The notes under the pieces: model-generated | Seen by the model: only the letters and a program-made list of their open reading frames with translations | Database searches by the model: none | What the model was told of the DNA's origin: nothing | Program-made: the position numbers and the translations under genes | Shown here: positions 1 to 8,894 of the stretch, in pieces | Position numbering within the stretch: position 1 is the first letter of the stretch | Layout: each line of letters starts with the position of its first letter | Assembly: GCA_016213205.1 (NCBI GenBank) | Contig: JACRAZ010000060.1 | Location: 186,001 to 250,000 of the forward strand | Length of the DNA: 64,000 bases | Reading direction: 5' to 3' | Source: Burkholderiales bacterium | GTDB lineage: Bacteria; Pseudomonadota; Gammaproteobacteria; Burkholderiales; Burkholderiaceae_C

Positions 1-1680
1 GGCCATCGCAGCCTGCGCGGCGGCTGCATCCGCGGCATCGAGTGTCGGCTCCACGTCCAGCAGCAGCAAGGCCTTCATCGGCTGCGACAGCATCTGGCCC
101 GCGTTCAGGCCACCGGCACCCGGCAGGGCGCCGACGAGCTGCGCGCCCACGCTGTTGGCGGCCTCGCCCAGGTAGCCGACGCTGGCCCCCGTGTGTTCGG
201 CAATCCAGTTGGCCAGCGCGAGCAAGGTGGCCGCCTGCGGGTGTTGGGCCGCGGCGTTGCCCAGCAGCACGGCCTTGCGCTCACCCGACAACAGCGCTTG
301 CGCCACGGCCTGGGCTGCATCGTTCACGAGTGCACTCGCCGGCGCCGTCAGGCCCTTGGCGGTGGCCACGTAGCCGGCCACATCGGCCAAGGCTTGCGCC
401 CAGCCACTGGGCGCGGCGGTGATCCGCGCGGCCACCGGCAGGGCCCAGTCATCATGCACGGCATGGAGGCTCAGCACCTGAGCCCCCTTGCGCGCAGCCT
501 GGCGGATGCGTTGGGCAAACAGCGGATGGTCCTTGCGCAGGAACGAACCGATGACGAACGCGCGATCCAGCGTCGACAGCCGGGCCACCGGCAAGCCCAG
601 CCAACGGGCCTGACCTGCAGGCGCCGCGCTGAAATCGGCGTGCCGCAAGCGATGGTCGATGCTTTCGCTGCCGAAACCACGCACCAGCTTGGCCAGCAGG
701 TGCAGTTCCTCGACCGTGCGATGCGGCGAGGCCAGCGCGCCAATGGCGGCGGTGCCGTGCTCTGCCTTCACGCGCTTCAAGCCATCGGCCACGTAGCCGA
801 GGGCGGTGTTCCAGTCGACTGCCTTCCACTCGTTGCCTTGCTTGATCATCGGCGTCTTCAGGCGCCGTTCGCTGTTCAGGGCCTCGTAGCTGAAGCGGTC
901 GCGGTCGGCGATCCAGCACTCGTTGACGTCTTCGTTCTCGAGCGGGACGACACGCAGCACCTGGTTGTTCTTGACCTGAACGATCAGGTTTGCGCCGGTC
1001 GAATCGTGCGGGCTCACGCTCTTGCGACGCGAGAGCTCCCAGGTGCGGGCCGAATAACGGAACGGCTTGCTCGTGAGCGCGCCCACCGGGCAGATGTCGA
1101 TCATGTTGCCCGACAGCTCGGAATCGACCGACTTGCCGATGAAGGTGGTGATCTCGCTGTGCTCGCCGCGGTGCTGCATGCCCAGTTCCATCACCCCGGC
1201 GATCTCCTGCCCGAAGCGCACGCACCGGGTGCAGTGGATGCAGCGGCTCATCTCTTCCATCGAGATCAGCGGCCCCACGTTCTTGTGGAACACGACGCGC
1301 TTTTCCTCGGTGTAGCGCGAGGCGCCGCCGCCATAACCCACCGCCAGATCCTGCAACTGGCATTCACCGCCTTGGTCGCAGATGGGGCAATCGAGCGGGT
1401 GGTTGATGAGCAGGAACTCCATCACCGACTGCTGCGCCTTGAGCGCTTTTTCGCTCTTGGTGCGGACCACCATGCCCTGGGTGACCGGGGTGGCGCAGGC
1501 CGGCATCGGCTTGGGCGCCTTCTCGATCTCCACCAGGCACATGCGGCAGTTGGCCGCGATGCTGAGCTTCTTGTGATAGCAGAAGTGCGGGATCGTCACA
1601 CCGGCAGCGTCGGCCGCGTGCATGACCACGCTGCCTTCAGCCACCGAGACCTTCTTGCCGTCGAGTTCGATTTCAATCAT
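1..1680 (-). CDS. nuoG: NADH-quinone oxidoreductase subunit G (partial, C-terminus beyond window)
   Basis: This is the iron-sulfur subunit of respiratory complex I, which passes electrons from the NADH module along an Fe-S chain toward quinone. The first 560 codons are present and the frame is still open at base 1. The N-terminus has the [2Fe-2S] ligands C34, C45 and C48. A CPICDQGGEC segment near residue 98, a CIHCTRC segment and a DICPVGAL segment follow, as expected of NuoG. A molybdopterin-oxidoreductase-like region then begins with WIADRDRFSYE. It starts 15 bp after nuoF and is the last nuo gene visible; nuoH onward should lie to the left of the window. Confidence 0.95.
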   Translation of the reverse strand, partial: MIEIELDGKKVSVAEGSVVMHAADAAGVTIPHFCYHKKLSIAANCRMCLVEIEKAPKPMPACATPVTQGMVVRTKSEKALKAQQSVMEFLLINHPLDCPICDQGGECQLQDLAVGYGGGASRYTEEKRVVFHKNVGPLISMEEMSRCIHCTRCVRFGQEIAGVMELGMQHRGEHSEITTFIGKSVDSELSGNMIDICPVGALTSKPFRYSARTWELSRRKSVSPHDSTGANLIVQVKNNQVLRVVPLENEDVNECWIADRDRFSYEALNSERRLKTPMIKQGNEWKAVDWNTALGYVADGLKRVKAEHGTAAIGALASPHRTVEELHLLAKLVRGFGSESIDHRLRHADFSAAPAGQARWLGLPVARLSTLDRAFVIGSFLRKDHPLFAQRIRQAARKGAQVLSLHAVHDDWALPVAARITAAPSGWAQALADVAGYVATAKGLTAPASALVNDAAQAVAQALLSGERKAVLLGNAAAQHPQAATLLALANWIAEHTGASVGYLGEAANSVGAQLVGALPGAGGLNAGQMLSQPMKALLLLDVEPTLDAADAAAAQAAMA

Positions 1681-1695
1681 GGTGAAGAAGGTCCC

Positions 1696-3033
1696 TCAGA
1701 CGTAGGCCGGGACCATGCAGGTCTTGTGGTCCACGTGGTAGGCAAACTCGTCGCGGAAGTGCTTGAGCATGCCGCGCACGGGCATGGCGGCCGCGTCTCC
1801 CAACGCGCAAATGGTGCGGCCCATGATGTTCTCGGCCACCGAGTCGAGCAGCGCCAGATCCTCGGCCTTGCCCTGCCCGTGCTCCAGCCGGTTCACCAGG
1901 CGCCACAGCCATCCGGTGCCCTCGCGGCAGGGTGTGCACTGGCCGCAGGATTCGTGGGTGTAGAAGTACGACAGGCGCAACAGGCTCTTGACCATGCAGC
2001 GGGTGTCGTCCATCACGATGACGGCGCCCGAGCCCAGCATCGAGCCTGCCTTGGCGATGGAGTCATAGTCCATCGTGCAGTCCATCATGATCGAGCCCGG
2101 CAGCACCGGGGCCGACGAGCCGCCCGGGATCACCGCCTTGAGCTTCCTGCCGCCCTTCACGCCGCCGGCCAGCTCCATCAGCTTGGCGAACGGTGTGCCC
2201 ATCGGCACCTCGTAGTTGCCCGGCCGCTCGACATCACCCACCATCGAGAAGATCTTTGTGCCGCCGTTGTTCGGCTTGCCGCACTCGAGGTAGGCCTGCC
2301 CGCCGTTGTTGATGATCCACGGCACCGCGGCAAAGGTCTCGGTGTTGTTGATCGTGGTGGGCTTGCCGTAGAGGCCGAAGCTGGCCGGGAACGGCGGCTT
2401 GAAGCGCGGCTGGCCCTTCTTGCCCTCGATCGATTCAAGCAGCGCGGTTTCCTCGCCGCAGATGTAGGCGCCGAAGCCATGGAACGCATGCAGCTGGAAG
2501 CTGTGGCTCGAGCCGAGGATGTTGTTGCCGAGGTAACCCGCGGCGCGGGCCTCCTCCAGCGCCTCTTCGAAGCGGTCGTAGACCTCGAAGATCTCGCCGT
2601 GGATATAGTTGTAGCCCACCGTGATGCCCATCGCGTAGGCCGCGATGATCATGCCCTCGATCACGATGTGCGGGTTGTAGCGCAGGATGTCGCGGTCCTT
2701 GCAGGTGCCCGGCTCGCCCTCGTCGCTGTTGCACACCAGGTACTTCTGCACCGGCAGTGCGCGTGGCATGAAGCTCCACTTCAGGCCGGTGGGAAAGCCG
2801 GCGCCGCCCCGGCCGCGCAGACCGGAGCCCTTGACCTCGGCCACCACCTGGTCAGGCGTCATGCCGCCTTCGGCCGCGAGGATCTTGCGCAGCGCCGTGT
2901 AGCCACCACGCGCCTCATAGTCCTTCAGACGCCAGTTGCTGCCGTCCAGGCCAGCATAGATCTGCGGGTCGATGTGCCGGCCGTGGAAGCAGGTTTCCAC
3001 GCCCTGCGCCTGGAATTTGGAGAGGTCCAGCAT
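1696..3033 (-). CDS. nuoF: NADH-quinone oxidoreductase subunit F
   Basis: This subunit binds NADH and FMN in the peripheral arm of complex I and takes hydride from NADH. The 445-residue protein has the glycine-rich FMN/NADH loop [10 protein letters not shown] at residues 74-83. Near the C-terminus it has the [13 protein letters not shown] motif that supplies three cysteines for the N3 [4Fe-4S] cluster. I chose ATG at 3033 (MLDLSKFQ); in-frame GTG codons 3 and 12 bases further upstream are alternatives. The same frame stays open much further upstream through nuoE, but that extension is not coding. It follows nuoE by 8 bp and precedes nuoG by 15 bp. Confidence 0.95.
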   Translation of the reverse strand: MLDLSKFQAQGVETCFHGRHIDPQIYAGLDGSNWRLKDYEARGGYTALRKILAAEGGMTPDQVVAEVKGSGLRGRGGAGFPTGLKWSFMPRALPVQKYLVCNSDEGEPGTCKDRDILRYNPHIVIEGMIIAAYAMGITVGYNYIHGEIFEVYDRFEEALEEARAAGYLGNNILGSSHSFQLHAFHGFGAYICGEETALLESIEGKKGQPRFKPPFPASFGLYGKPTTINNTETFAAVPWIINNGGQAYLECGKPNNGGTKIFSMVGDVERPGNYEVPMGTPFAKLMELAGGVKGGRKLKAVIPGGSSAPVLPGSIMMDCTMDYDSIAKAGSMLGSGAVIVMDDTRCMVKSLLRLSYFYTHESCGQCTPCREGTGWLWRLVNRLEHGQGKAEDLALLDSVAENIMGRTICALGDAAAMPVRGMLKHFRDEFAYHVDHKTCMVPAYV

Positions 3034-3041
3034 CACGTTGC

Positions 3042-3530
3042 TCACTTGGCTTGGGCCTGCAGGGTGTCGAGCAGCGCGTCGATGCGGTCGTTGCTCATGT
3101 AGCTGACCATCTGCCGGTCGTTGACCAGCATCACCGGCGCATCGGCGCAGGCACCGAGGCATTCGCACTTCTGCACCGTGAACAGGCCATCGGCCGTGGT
3201 ACCACCATCCTCGATGCCGAGCTTGTGGCAGATGTGTTCGAGCGCCTTCTGGCCGTTGCGCAGCTGGCACGGCAGGTTGGTGCAGACGTTGAGCTTGAAC
3301 TTGCCCACCGGCTGCTGGTTGTACATGTTGTAGAAGGTGGTCACCTCGCGCACGGCGATCGGCGCCATGCCCAGGTAGTCGGCAATCGCCGCCTCGGCCT
3401 CGGCCGAGACCCAGCCCTGCTCCTGCTGCACGATGGCCAGGCAGGCCATCACCGCGGACTGTTTCTGATCAGCCGGGAACTTCGCCACTTCCTTGGCGAA
3501 GCGGGCCTTGGTTGTGTCACTGAGGTTCAT
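3042..3530 (-). CDS. nuoE: NADH-quinone oxidoreductase subunit E
   Basis: This is the 24-kDa-type subunit of the complex I NADH dehydrogenase module and carries the N1a [2Fe-2S] cluster. The 162-residue protein has the four expected ligands at C83, C88, C124 and C128, with the family spacing. A helical N-terminal part includes the conserved [11 protein letters not shown] stretch. Its ATG overlaps the nuoD stop by four bases, which suggests translational coupling within the nuo operon. Confidence 0.95.
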   Translation of the reverse strand: MNLSDTTKARFAKEVAKFPADQKQSAVMACLAIVQQEQGWVSAEAEAAIADYLGMAPIAVREVTTFYNMYNQQPVGKFKLNVCTNLPCQLRNGQKALEHICHKLGIEDGGTTADGLFTVQKCECLGACADAPVMLVNDRQMVSYMSNDRIDALLDTLQAQAK

Positions 3531-4780
3531 CTGTCGATCTCGCCAAACACGATGTCCATGGTGCCGATGATGGCCACCGCGTCGGCCAGCATGTGCCCAC
3601 GCGCCATTTCGTCCAGCGCGGACAGGTGCACGAAGCCGGGTGGACGGATCTTCATCCGGTAGGGCTTGTTCGCGCCATCGCTGACGAAGTAGATGCCGAA
3701 CTCGCCCTTCGGGTGCTCGATGGCCGCATAGGCCTCGCCCTCAGGGACGTGGAAACCTTCGGTGAAGAGCTTGAAGTGGTGGATCAGCTCTTCCATGTTG
3801 GACTTCATGTCCACACGCGATGGCGGCGCCACTTTGTGGTTGTCGGTGATCACCGGGCCGGGATTGGCGCGCAGCCAGTCCACGCACTGCTTGATGATGC
3901 GATTGGATTGCCGCAGTTCTTCCACCCGCACCAGGTAGCGATCGTAGGTGTCGCCGTTGGTGCCCACGGGCACGTCGAAATCGAGCCGGTCGTAGGCATC
4001 GTAGGGCTGGGTCTTGCGCAGGTCCCAGGCGATGCCCGAGCCCCGCAGCATCGGGCCGGTGAAGCCCAGGTTCAGCGCCCGTTCGGGGCTGATGACACCG
4101 ATGCCCACCGTGCGCTGCTTCCAGATGCGGTTGTCGGTGAGCAGCGTCTCGTACTCGTCGACCAGGCCAGGGAAGCGCCGCGTGAAGTCGTCGATGAAGT
4201 CCAGCAGCGTGCCCGAGCGGTTCTCGTTGAGCTTGCTGATCGCCCGTGCGTTGTGGATCTTGCTGACCTTGTACTGCGACATCGTGTCGGGCAGGTCGCG
4301 GTAGACGCCACCCGGCCGGAAGTACGCCGCATGCATCCGTGCGCCGGACACGGCCTCGTACATGTCCAGCAGATCTTCCCGCTCGCGGAAGCAGTAGATC
4401 AGCATGTTCATCGCGCCGCAGTCCAGGCCGTGCGCGCCCAACCACAGCAGGTGGTTCAGCAGGCGCGTGATCTCGGCAAACATCACCCGGATGTACTGCG
4501 CTCGGATCGGCACATCGACGCCCAGCAGGCGCTCCACAGCCAGGCAGTAGGCCTGCTCATTGGACATCATGGACATGTAGTCCAGGCGGTCCATGTAGGG
4601 CAGTGCCTGCAGGTAGGTCTTGGTCTCGGCCAGCTTCTCGGTGGCGCGGTGCAGCAGGCCCACGTGCGGGTCGGCGCGCTGGATCACTTCGCCATCGAGC
4701 TCGAGCACCAGCCGCAGCACGCCGTGCGCGGCCGGGTGCTGCGGGCCAAAGTTCAGGGTGTAGTTCTTGATCTCTGCCAT
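3527..4780 (-). CDS. nuoD: NADH-quinone oxidoreductase subunit D
   Basis: This is the 49-kDa subunit of complex I, related to the large subunit of [NiFe] hydrogenases, and it forms the quinone-binding pocket together with NuoB. The 417 residues match the usual length. The N-terminus has [15 protein letters not shown], the signature of the family. The C-terminus ends in [10 protein letters not shown], which is typical. It starts 10 bp after nuoC and overlaps nuoE by 4 bp. Confidence 0.96.
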   Translation of the reverse strand: MAEIKNYTLNFGPQHPAAHGVLRLVLELDGEVIQRADPHVGLLHRATEKLAETKTYLQALPYMDRLDYMSMMSNEQAYCLAVERLLGVDVPIRAQYIRVMFAEITRLLNHLLWLGAHGLDCGAMNMLIYCFREREDLLDMYEAVSGARMHAAYFRPGGVYRDLPDTMSQYKVSKIHNARAISKLNENRSGTLLDFIDDFTRRFPGLVDEYETLLTDNRIWKQRTVGIGVISPERALNLGFTGPMLRGSGIAWDLRKTQPYDAYDRLDFDVPVGTNGDTYDRYLVRVEELRQSNRIIKQCVDWLRANPGPVITDNHKVAPPSRVDMKSNMEELIHHFKLFTEGFHVPEGEAYAAIEHPKGEFGIYFVSDGANKPYRMKIRPPGFVHLSALDEMARGHMLADAVAIIGTMDIVFGEIDR

Positions 4781-4790
4781 GAGCGATCTT

Positions 4791-5390
4791 TCAGTGCAGC
4801 CCGCCGTAGTTGTCTTCGCGGATGATGCGCGGCGTGATCTCCCGCGCCTCGATCGTCACCGGCTGGTAGATCACACGCTTTTGCTCCGGGTCGTAGCGCA
4901 TCTCCACGTGGCCCATCACAGGGAAGTCCTTGCGCAGCGGATGTCCGATGAAGCCATAGTCGGTGAGGATGCGCCGCAGGTCCACATGGCCCTCGAAGAT
5001 CACGCCGATCATGTCGAAGGCTTCGCGCTCGAACCAGTTCGCCGACGACCACAGATCACTCAAGGACGCGACCACGGGCACGTCGTCGTTCGGTGCGAAC
5101 ACCTTCAGACGCACACGCCAGTTGAGGCTGACCGACAGCAGGTGCGACACCACGCAGTAGCGCGGCCCCTCCCACGGCTGGTCCTTGTAGGTGCTGTAGT
5201 CGACGCCGCACAGATCGATCAGCTGCTCGAATTTCAACAGCTTGTCATCGCGCAAGGTTTGAGCCACGCCAAGGTAGTCGGCCGCGCTCACGGTGATCGT
5301 GATCTCGCCGCGTTCGCGCTTGAGGGTCGTGATGCGCTCCCCCAGCGAGGCTTCGAGGGCGGCCTGGAGCTTGTCGAGTCGCTGCGTCAT
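4791..5390 (-). CDS. nuoC: NADH-quinone oxidoreductase subunit C
   Basis: This is the 30-kDa subunit of the complex I connecting module. It is a 199-residue protein, so it is a stand-alone NuoC and not the NuoCD fusion found in enterobacteria. The [18 protein letters not shown] segment and the following [19 protein letters not shown] are the conserved signature of the family. It begins 1 bp after the nuoB stop and ends 10 bp before nuoD. Confidence 0.95.
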   Translation of the reverse strand: MTQRLDKLQAALEASLGERITTLKRERGEITITVSAADYLGVAQTLRDDKLLKFEQLIDLCGVDYSTYKDQPWEGPRYCVVSHLLSVSLNWRVRLKVFAPNDDVPVVASLSDLWSSANWFEREAFDMIGVIFEGHVDLRRILTDYGFIGHPLRKDFPVMGHVEMRYDPEQKRVIYQPVTIEAREITPRIIREDNYGGLH

Positions 5391-5391
5391 G

Positions 5392-5871
5392 TCAGGCCCT
5401 CGCGATGGTGTTTTCGCGCCGGATCTTGGCCTGCAGTTGCAGGATGCCGTACAGCAGCGCCTCGGCAGTGGGCGGGCAACCGGGCACGTAGACGTCGACC
5501 GGGATCACGCGGTCGCAGCCGCGCACGACCGAGTAGCTGTAGTGGTAGTAGCCGCCGCCATTGGCACACGACCCCATCGAGATCACCCAACGCGGCTCGG
5601 CCATCTGGTCGTACACCTTGCGGATGGCAGGGCCCATCTTGTTGCACAGCGTACCGGCCACGACCATCAGGTCGCTCTGGCGCGGGCTGGGGCGGAACAG
5701 CATGCCGAAGCGGTCGATGTCGTAACGCGCCGCGCCGGCGTGCATCATCTCCACCGCACAACAGGCAAGCCCGAAGGTCATCGGCCACAGGGAGCCGGTC
5801 TTGGACCAGTTGATCAGCTTGTCGACCGAGGTCGTGACGAAGCCTTCTTTCAGAACGCCTTCAATGCCCAT
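5392..5871 (-). CDS. nuoB: NADH-quinone oxidoreductase subunit B
   Basis: This subunit holds N2, the last [4Fe-4S] cluster of complex I before quinone. The four ligands are visible: the adjacent pair C37-C38 in [11 protein letters not shown], then C102 in SMGSCANGG and C132 in [13 protein letters not shown]. The 159-residue length is normal. It lies 33 bp after nuoA and 1 bp before nuoC in the operon. Confidence 0.96.
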   Translation of the reverse strand: MGIEGVLKEGFVTTSVDKLINWSKTGSLWPMTFGLACCAVEMMHAGAARYDIDRFGMLFRPSPRQSDLMVVAGTLCNKMGPAIRKVYDQMAEPRWVISMGSCANGGGYYHYSYSVVRGCDRVIPVDVYVPGCPPTAEALLYGILQLQAKIRRENTIARA

Positions 5872-5904
5872 GGCAGGATTCCTCGTGTGGTGTGAGCCGA
5901 CCGA

Positions 5905-6264
5905 TCATTCCCAGTCCAGCGCGCCCTTTTTCCATTCGTAGACGAATCCCACCACGAGGATCGCCAGGAAGATCATCATCGCCCAGAAGCCGGTGGGCCC
6001 GATGTCGCGCAGCGACACCGCCCAGGGGAACAGGAAGGCGATCTCGAGGTCGAACAAGATGAAGAGGATCGCGACGAGGTAGTAGCGCACATCGAACTTC
6101 ATGCGCGCGTCCTCGAAGGCCTCGAATCCACACTCGTACGGACTGTTCTTCGCGGAGTCCGGGCGGTTGGGTCCGAACAGGAAGCCCAATGCCTGCGGCA
6201 GTACGCCGACTGCAGCGCCGACCAGGATGAACAGGATGACAGGGAGGTACTGTTGCAGGTCCAT
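5905..6264 (-). CDS. nuoA: NADH-quinone oxidoreductase subunit A
   Basis: This is a small membrane subunit of complex I and the first nuo gene. The 119-residue protein has three hydrophobic segments (about residues 5-27, 63-85 and 92-112) and the conserved loop [22 protein letters not shown], which takes part in coupling. I chose ATG at 6264 (MDLQQYLP) because it gives the family length. An ATG at 6303 (MAGSVPDF) would add 13 residues. No strong Shine-Dalgarno sequence is visible for either. The tRNA-Leu gene lies about 160 bp upstream on the same strand. Confidence 0.93.
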   Translation of the reverse strand: MDLQQYLPVILFILVGAAVGVLPQALGFLFGPNRPDSAKNSPYECGFEAFEDARMKFDVRYYLVAILFILFDLEIAFLFPWAVSLRDIGPTGFWAMMIFLAILVVGFVYEWKKGALDWE

Positions 6265-6421
6265 GGTCGGCGTCAGTGTGAAGTCAGGAACCGATCCGGC
6301 CATGAAAATGGCGCGCCGCCTGCAATCACCTGCATTGCCTGCGGAGCGCCCCCTTTGATGCTCCCTGCTGTCAGGGCGCTCGAGACCAGGCACCGGATCA
6401 GAACCTGGACTCGTCGTATCT

Positions 6422-6506
6422 TGGTGCCGACGGCGAGACTCGAACTCGCACAGCTTTCGCCACTACCCCCTCAAGATAGCGTGTCTACCAATTTCACCAC
6501 GTCGGC
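6422..6506 (-). tRNA. tRNA-Leu (anticodon GAG)
   Basis: Read on the minus strand, the acceptor stem GCCGACG at the 5' end pairs with CGTCGGC at the 3' end, followed by discriminator A and an encoded CCA. The D arm contains TGGTGAAATTGGTAGACAC. The anticodon stem CTATC/GGTAG encloses the loop TTGAGGG, giving GAG. A short variable arm typical of a class II leucine tRNA and a T arm with GTTCGAGTC follow. It sits between secG and nuoA, as in many betaproteobacteria. Confidence 0.95.
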
Positions 6507-6669
6507 ATGAGTGGCGGACCTGAGGTCCGCTTCCTGTTCGGGTGGCATGAGGAAATGGCGCCCCGAACAGCCGAAGATTCTAATCCGATTTGATAAGAGT
6601 TCTTCGGGTTTGCGCGGATGAGTGATGGCATCGCGCCACGCATCCGCGCACCGATCCACGAGCAGCCGA

Positions 6670-7092
6670 TCACTTCGTCGGGATGACACCCGCCGAAGCC
6701 GCGGGCGCTGTGCGCACGGCAGCGGATGCTGGTGCCGGCACCAGCGACGGGGCCGCGCCCGGAATCACGGCCACGGGCGCCGAGGGCGCACTGGCTGCCA
6801 CCGGCGCGGCGCGCTCGAGCACGCTGCCGCTGCTGACAGGTGCATTCATCGTGGCGCTGTTGGTGAGAAACACCATGGCCAAGGTGCAGGCGAAGAACAC
6901 GGCCGCACAAATGGCGGTGGAGCGCGACAGGAAGTTGGCACTGCCGGTGGCACCAAACAGGCTGCCCGACGCGCCGCTGCCGAACGAGGCGCCCATGTCC
7001 GCCCCCTTGCCGTGTTGCACCAGCACCAGGCCGATCATCGCCAGCGCGGCAATCAGCTGCAGCACGAGCACGAGGTTCATCCAGATCTGCAT
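6670..7092 (-). CDS. secG: Preprotein translocase subunit SecG
   Basis: This is the small inner-membrane subunit of the SecYEG translocon. The 140-residue protein has two hydrophobic segments, about residues 4-24 and 57-77. Between them is the conserved loop with QHGKGADMGASFGSGASGSLFG. The Ala/Pro/Val-rich tail after residue 90 is low complexity and longer than in enteric SecG, which is common in Burkholderiales. It starts about 40 bp after tpiA and probably shares its transcript. Confidence 0.93.
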   Translation of the reverse strand: MQIWMNLVLVLQLIAALAMIGLVLVQHGKGADMGASFGSGASGSLFGATGSANFLSRSTAICAAVFFACTLAMVFLTNSATMNAPVSSGSVLERAAPVAASAPSAPVAVIPGAAPSLVPAPASAAVRTAPAASAGVIPTK

Positions 7093-7130
7093 GTTGTTCG
7101 TTCTCCGGGATCAGTAAAGCTGCCGCCCGC

Positions 7131-7871
7131 TCACTGGGCAGCGCGGCAGATGGCGACGAAGTCGGCCGCCTTCAGGCTGGCGCCGCCGATCAGTCCACCA
7201 TCGATGTCCGCTTGCGCAAACAGCGTGGCCGCGTTGTCGGCCTTGACGCTGCCGCCGTAAAGAATCTTCATGGCATCGGCCTGCGACGTGGCCGCGCGCA
7301 ACTGTGCGCGCAGCAATGCATGCACGGCCTGCGCCTGCTCCGGCGATGCCGTGCGGCCGGTGCCGATGGCCCACACGGGCTCGTAGGCCACCACCATCTC
7401 GCCGGCGCAGTGGCCCAGCGTGTGGATCACGGCGGAGAGCTGGCGCTTGACCACCGCCTCCGTCTCGCCGGCTTCGCGCTGTGCCAGTGTTTCGCCCACG
7501 CACACAATGGGCGTTACGCCCTTGGCAAGCGCAGCCTTGGCCTTGTCGGCCACCAGCTGGTCACCTTCCTGGTGGTACTGCCGGCGCTCGCTGTGGCCGA
7601 CGATGACATATCGGCAGCCGAACTCGGCCAGCATGCCCACCGACACCTCACCGGTGTAGGCGCCCTGCTCGTGTGCCGAGCAGTCCTGGGCGCCCCAACG
7701 AATATCGGTGCCAGCCAATGCCACGGCCGTCTCCGACAGGTAGGGAAACGGCACGCACACCGCGACATCGCAGCCGTACGGCCGCGCGCCGGTGATGCCG
7801 GCCAGCAACTCGGCATTGGCACTGTGGCTGCCGTGCATCTTCCAGTTGCCAGCCACGAGCTTGCGTCGCAT
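7131..7871 (-). CDS. tpiA: Triose-phosphate isomerase
   Basis: This cytoplasmic enzyme interconverts dihydroxyacetone phosphate and glyceraldehyde 3-phosphate in glycolysis and gluconeogenesis. The 246 residues form a complete TIM barrel. Substrate-binding N9 and K11 lie in GNWKM, the catalytic H93 in VIVGHSERR, and the catalytic base E164 in [12 protein letters not shown]. The phosphate-binding loop [10 protein letters not shown] is near the C-terminus. It begins 12 bp after the oxidoreductase gene. Confidence 0.96.
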   Translation of the reverse strand: MRRKLVAGNWKMHGSHSANAELLAGITGARPYGCDVAVCVPFPYLSETAVALAGTDIRWGAQDCSAHEQGAYTGEVSVGMLAEFGCRYVIVGHSERRQYHQEGDQLVADKAKAALAKGVTPIVCVGETLAQREAGETEAVVKRQLSAVIHTLGHCAGEMVVAYEPVWAIGTGRTASPEQAQAVHALLRAQLRAATSQADAMKILYGGSVKADNAATLFAQADIDGGLIGGASLKAADFVAICRAAQ

Positions 7872-7883
7872 CTTCGGTCTCCT

Positions 7884-8876
7884 TCAGATCGTCCAGTCCA
7901 GCATGATCTTGCCCACATGCTGGCTCGATTCCATCAGCGCGTGCGCGGCCGAGGCCTGCGCGGCCGGGAACACCTTGTTGAGCACGGGCTTGATGCGGCC
8001 GGCAGCCAGCAACGGCCACACCTGGGCCCGCAAGGCCGACGCGATCGCGCCCTTGAACGCCACCGGCCGCGGACGCAGCGTCGAGCCGGTGATCGTCAGC
8101 CGACGGCGCAGCACTTCGCCCGCGTTGATCTCGCTCTTCACGCCGCCCTGCACCGCGATGATGACCAGCCGGCCATCGTCGGCCAGGCATTGCAGCTCGC
8201 GGCCGACATAGTCGCCAGCCACCATGTCCAGCACGACATCCGCACCCTGGCCACCGGTGGCGGCCTTGACCTCGGCGACGAAGTCCTGGGTCCGGTAGTT
8301 GATGCCGACATCGGCACCCAGCGCCACGCAGGCGGCCACCTTGTCGTCGCTGCCGGCAGTGACGAGCACCTTGGCACCGAAGGCCTTGCCGAGCTGGATG
8401 GCCGTGACGCCGATGCCGCTGGATCCGCCCTGCACCAGCAGCGTCTCGCTAGGTTGCAGCCGGCCACGGTCGAAGACGTTCGACCACACGGTGAAGAAGG
8501 TCTCGGGCAGGCTGGCCGCCTCAAGATCAGTCAGGCCCGCCGGCGCCGGCAGGCATTGCGGGATCGGCGCGACGCACAGCTCGGCATATCCGCCTCCGGC
8601 CACCAGGGCGCAGACACGTTCGCCCAGCGCAAAGCCGGCCGCAGCCAGCTCGGCCGGCTCGCCGCCCGCAATGGTGCCCGCGACCTCCAGCCCCGGCAGA
8701 TCGGACGCACCGGAGGGTGGCGCATAGGCGCCCTTGCGCTGCAGGACATCGGGCCGGTTCACGCCCGAAGCCGTCACGCGGATCAGCAGTTCGCCGCGCC
8801 CGGGAACGGGATCGGGGCGCTGGCCTTCGACCAGCACCTCGGGACCACCGAAGCTCGTGAGGGTGATGGCACGCAT
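7884..8876 (-). CDS. NAD(P)H-quinone oxidoreductase, zinc-free MDR family (PIG3-like)
   Basis: This is a medium-chain dehydrogenase/reductase without zinc ligands, closest to the PIG3/QOR type that reduces quinones with NADPH. The 330-residue protein starts MRAITLTSFGGPEVL. It has the NRPDVLQRKGAY and GLEVAGTI segments of the N-terminal GroES-like domain, then a Rossmann motif in VQGGSSGIGVTAIQLGKAFGAKVL. The in vivo substrate cannot be told from sequence. It follows pnp by 18 bp and precedes tpiA by 12 bp. Confidence 0.88.
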   Translation of the reverse strand: MRAITLTSFGGPEVLVEGQRPDPVPGRGELLIRVTASGVNRPDVLQRKGAYAPPSGASDLPGLEVAGTIAGGEPAELAAAGFALGERVCALVAGGGYAELCVAPIPQCLPAPAGLTDLEAASLPETFFTVWSNVFDRGRLQPSETLLVQGGSSGIGVTAIQLGKAFGAKVLVTAGSDDKVAACVALGADVGINYRTQDFVAEVKAATGGQGADVVLDMVAGDYVGRELQCLADDGRLVIIAVQGGVKSEINAGEVLRRRLTITGSTLRPRPVAFKGAIASALRAQVWPLLAAGRIKPVLNKVFPAAQASAAHALMESSQHVGKIMLDWTI

Positions 8877-8894
8877 GGCAGGCCTAGCGCTCGA

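Noticed and set aside
193-3102. 969-codon open frame on the plus strand opposite nuoG/nuoF/nuoE
   Set aside because: The minus strand encodes clearly recognisable NuoG, NuoF and NuoE with all their cluster ligands. The plus frame is His/Arg/Ala-rich low-information sequence caused by GC codon bias.
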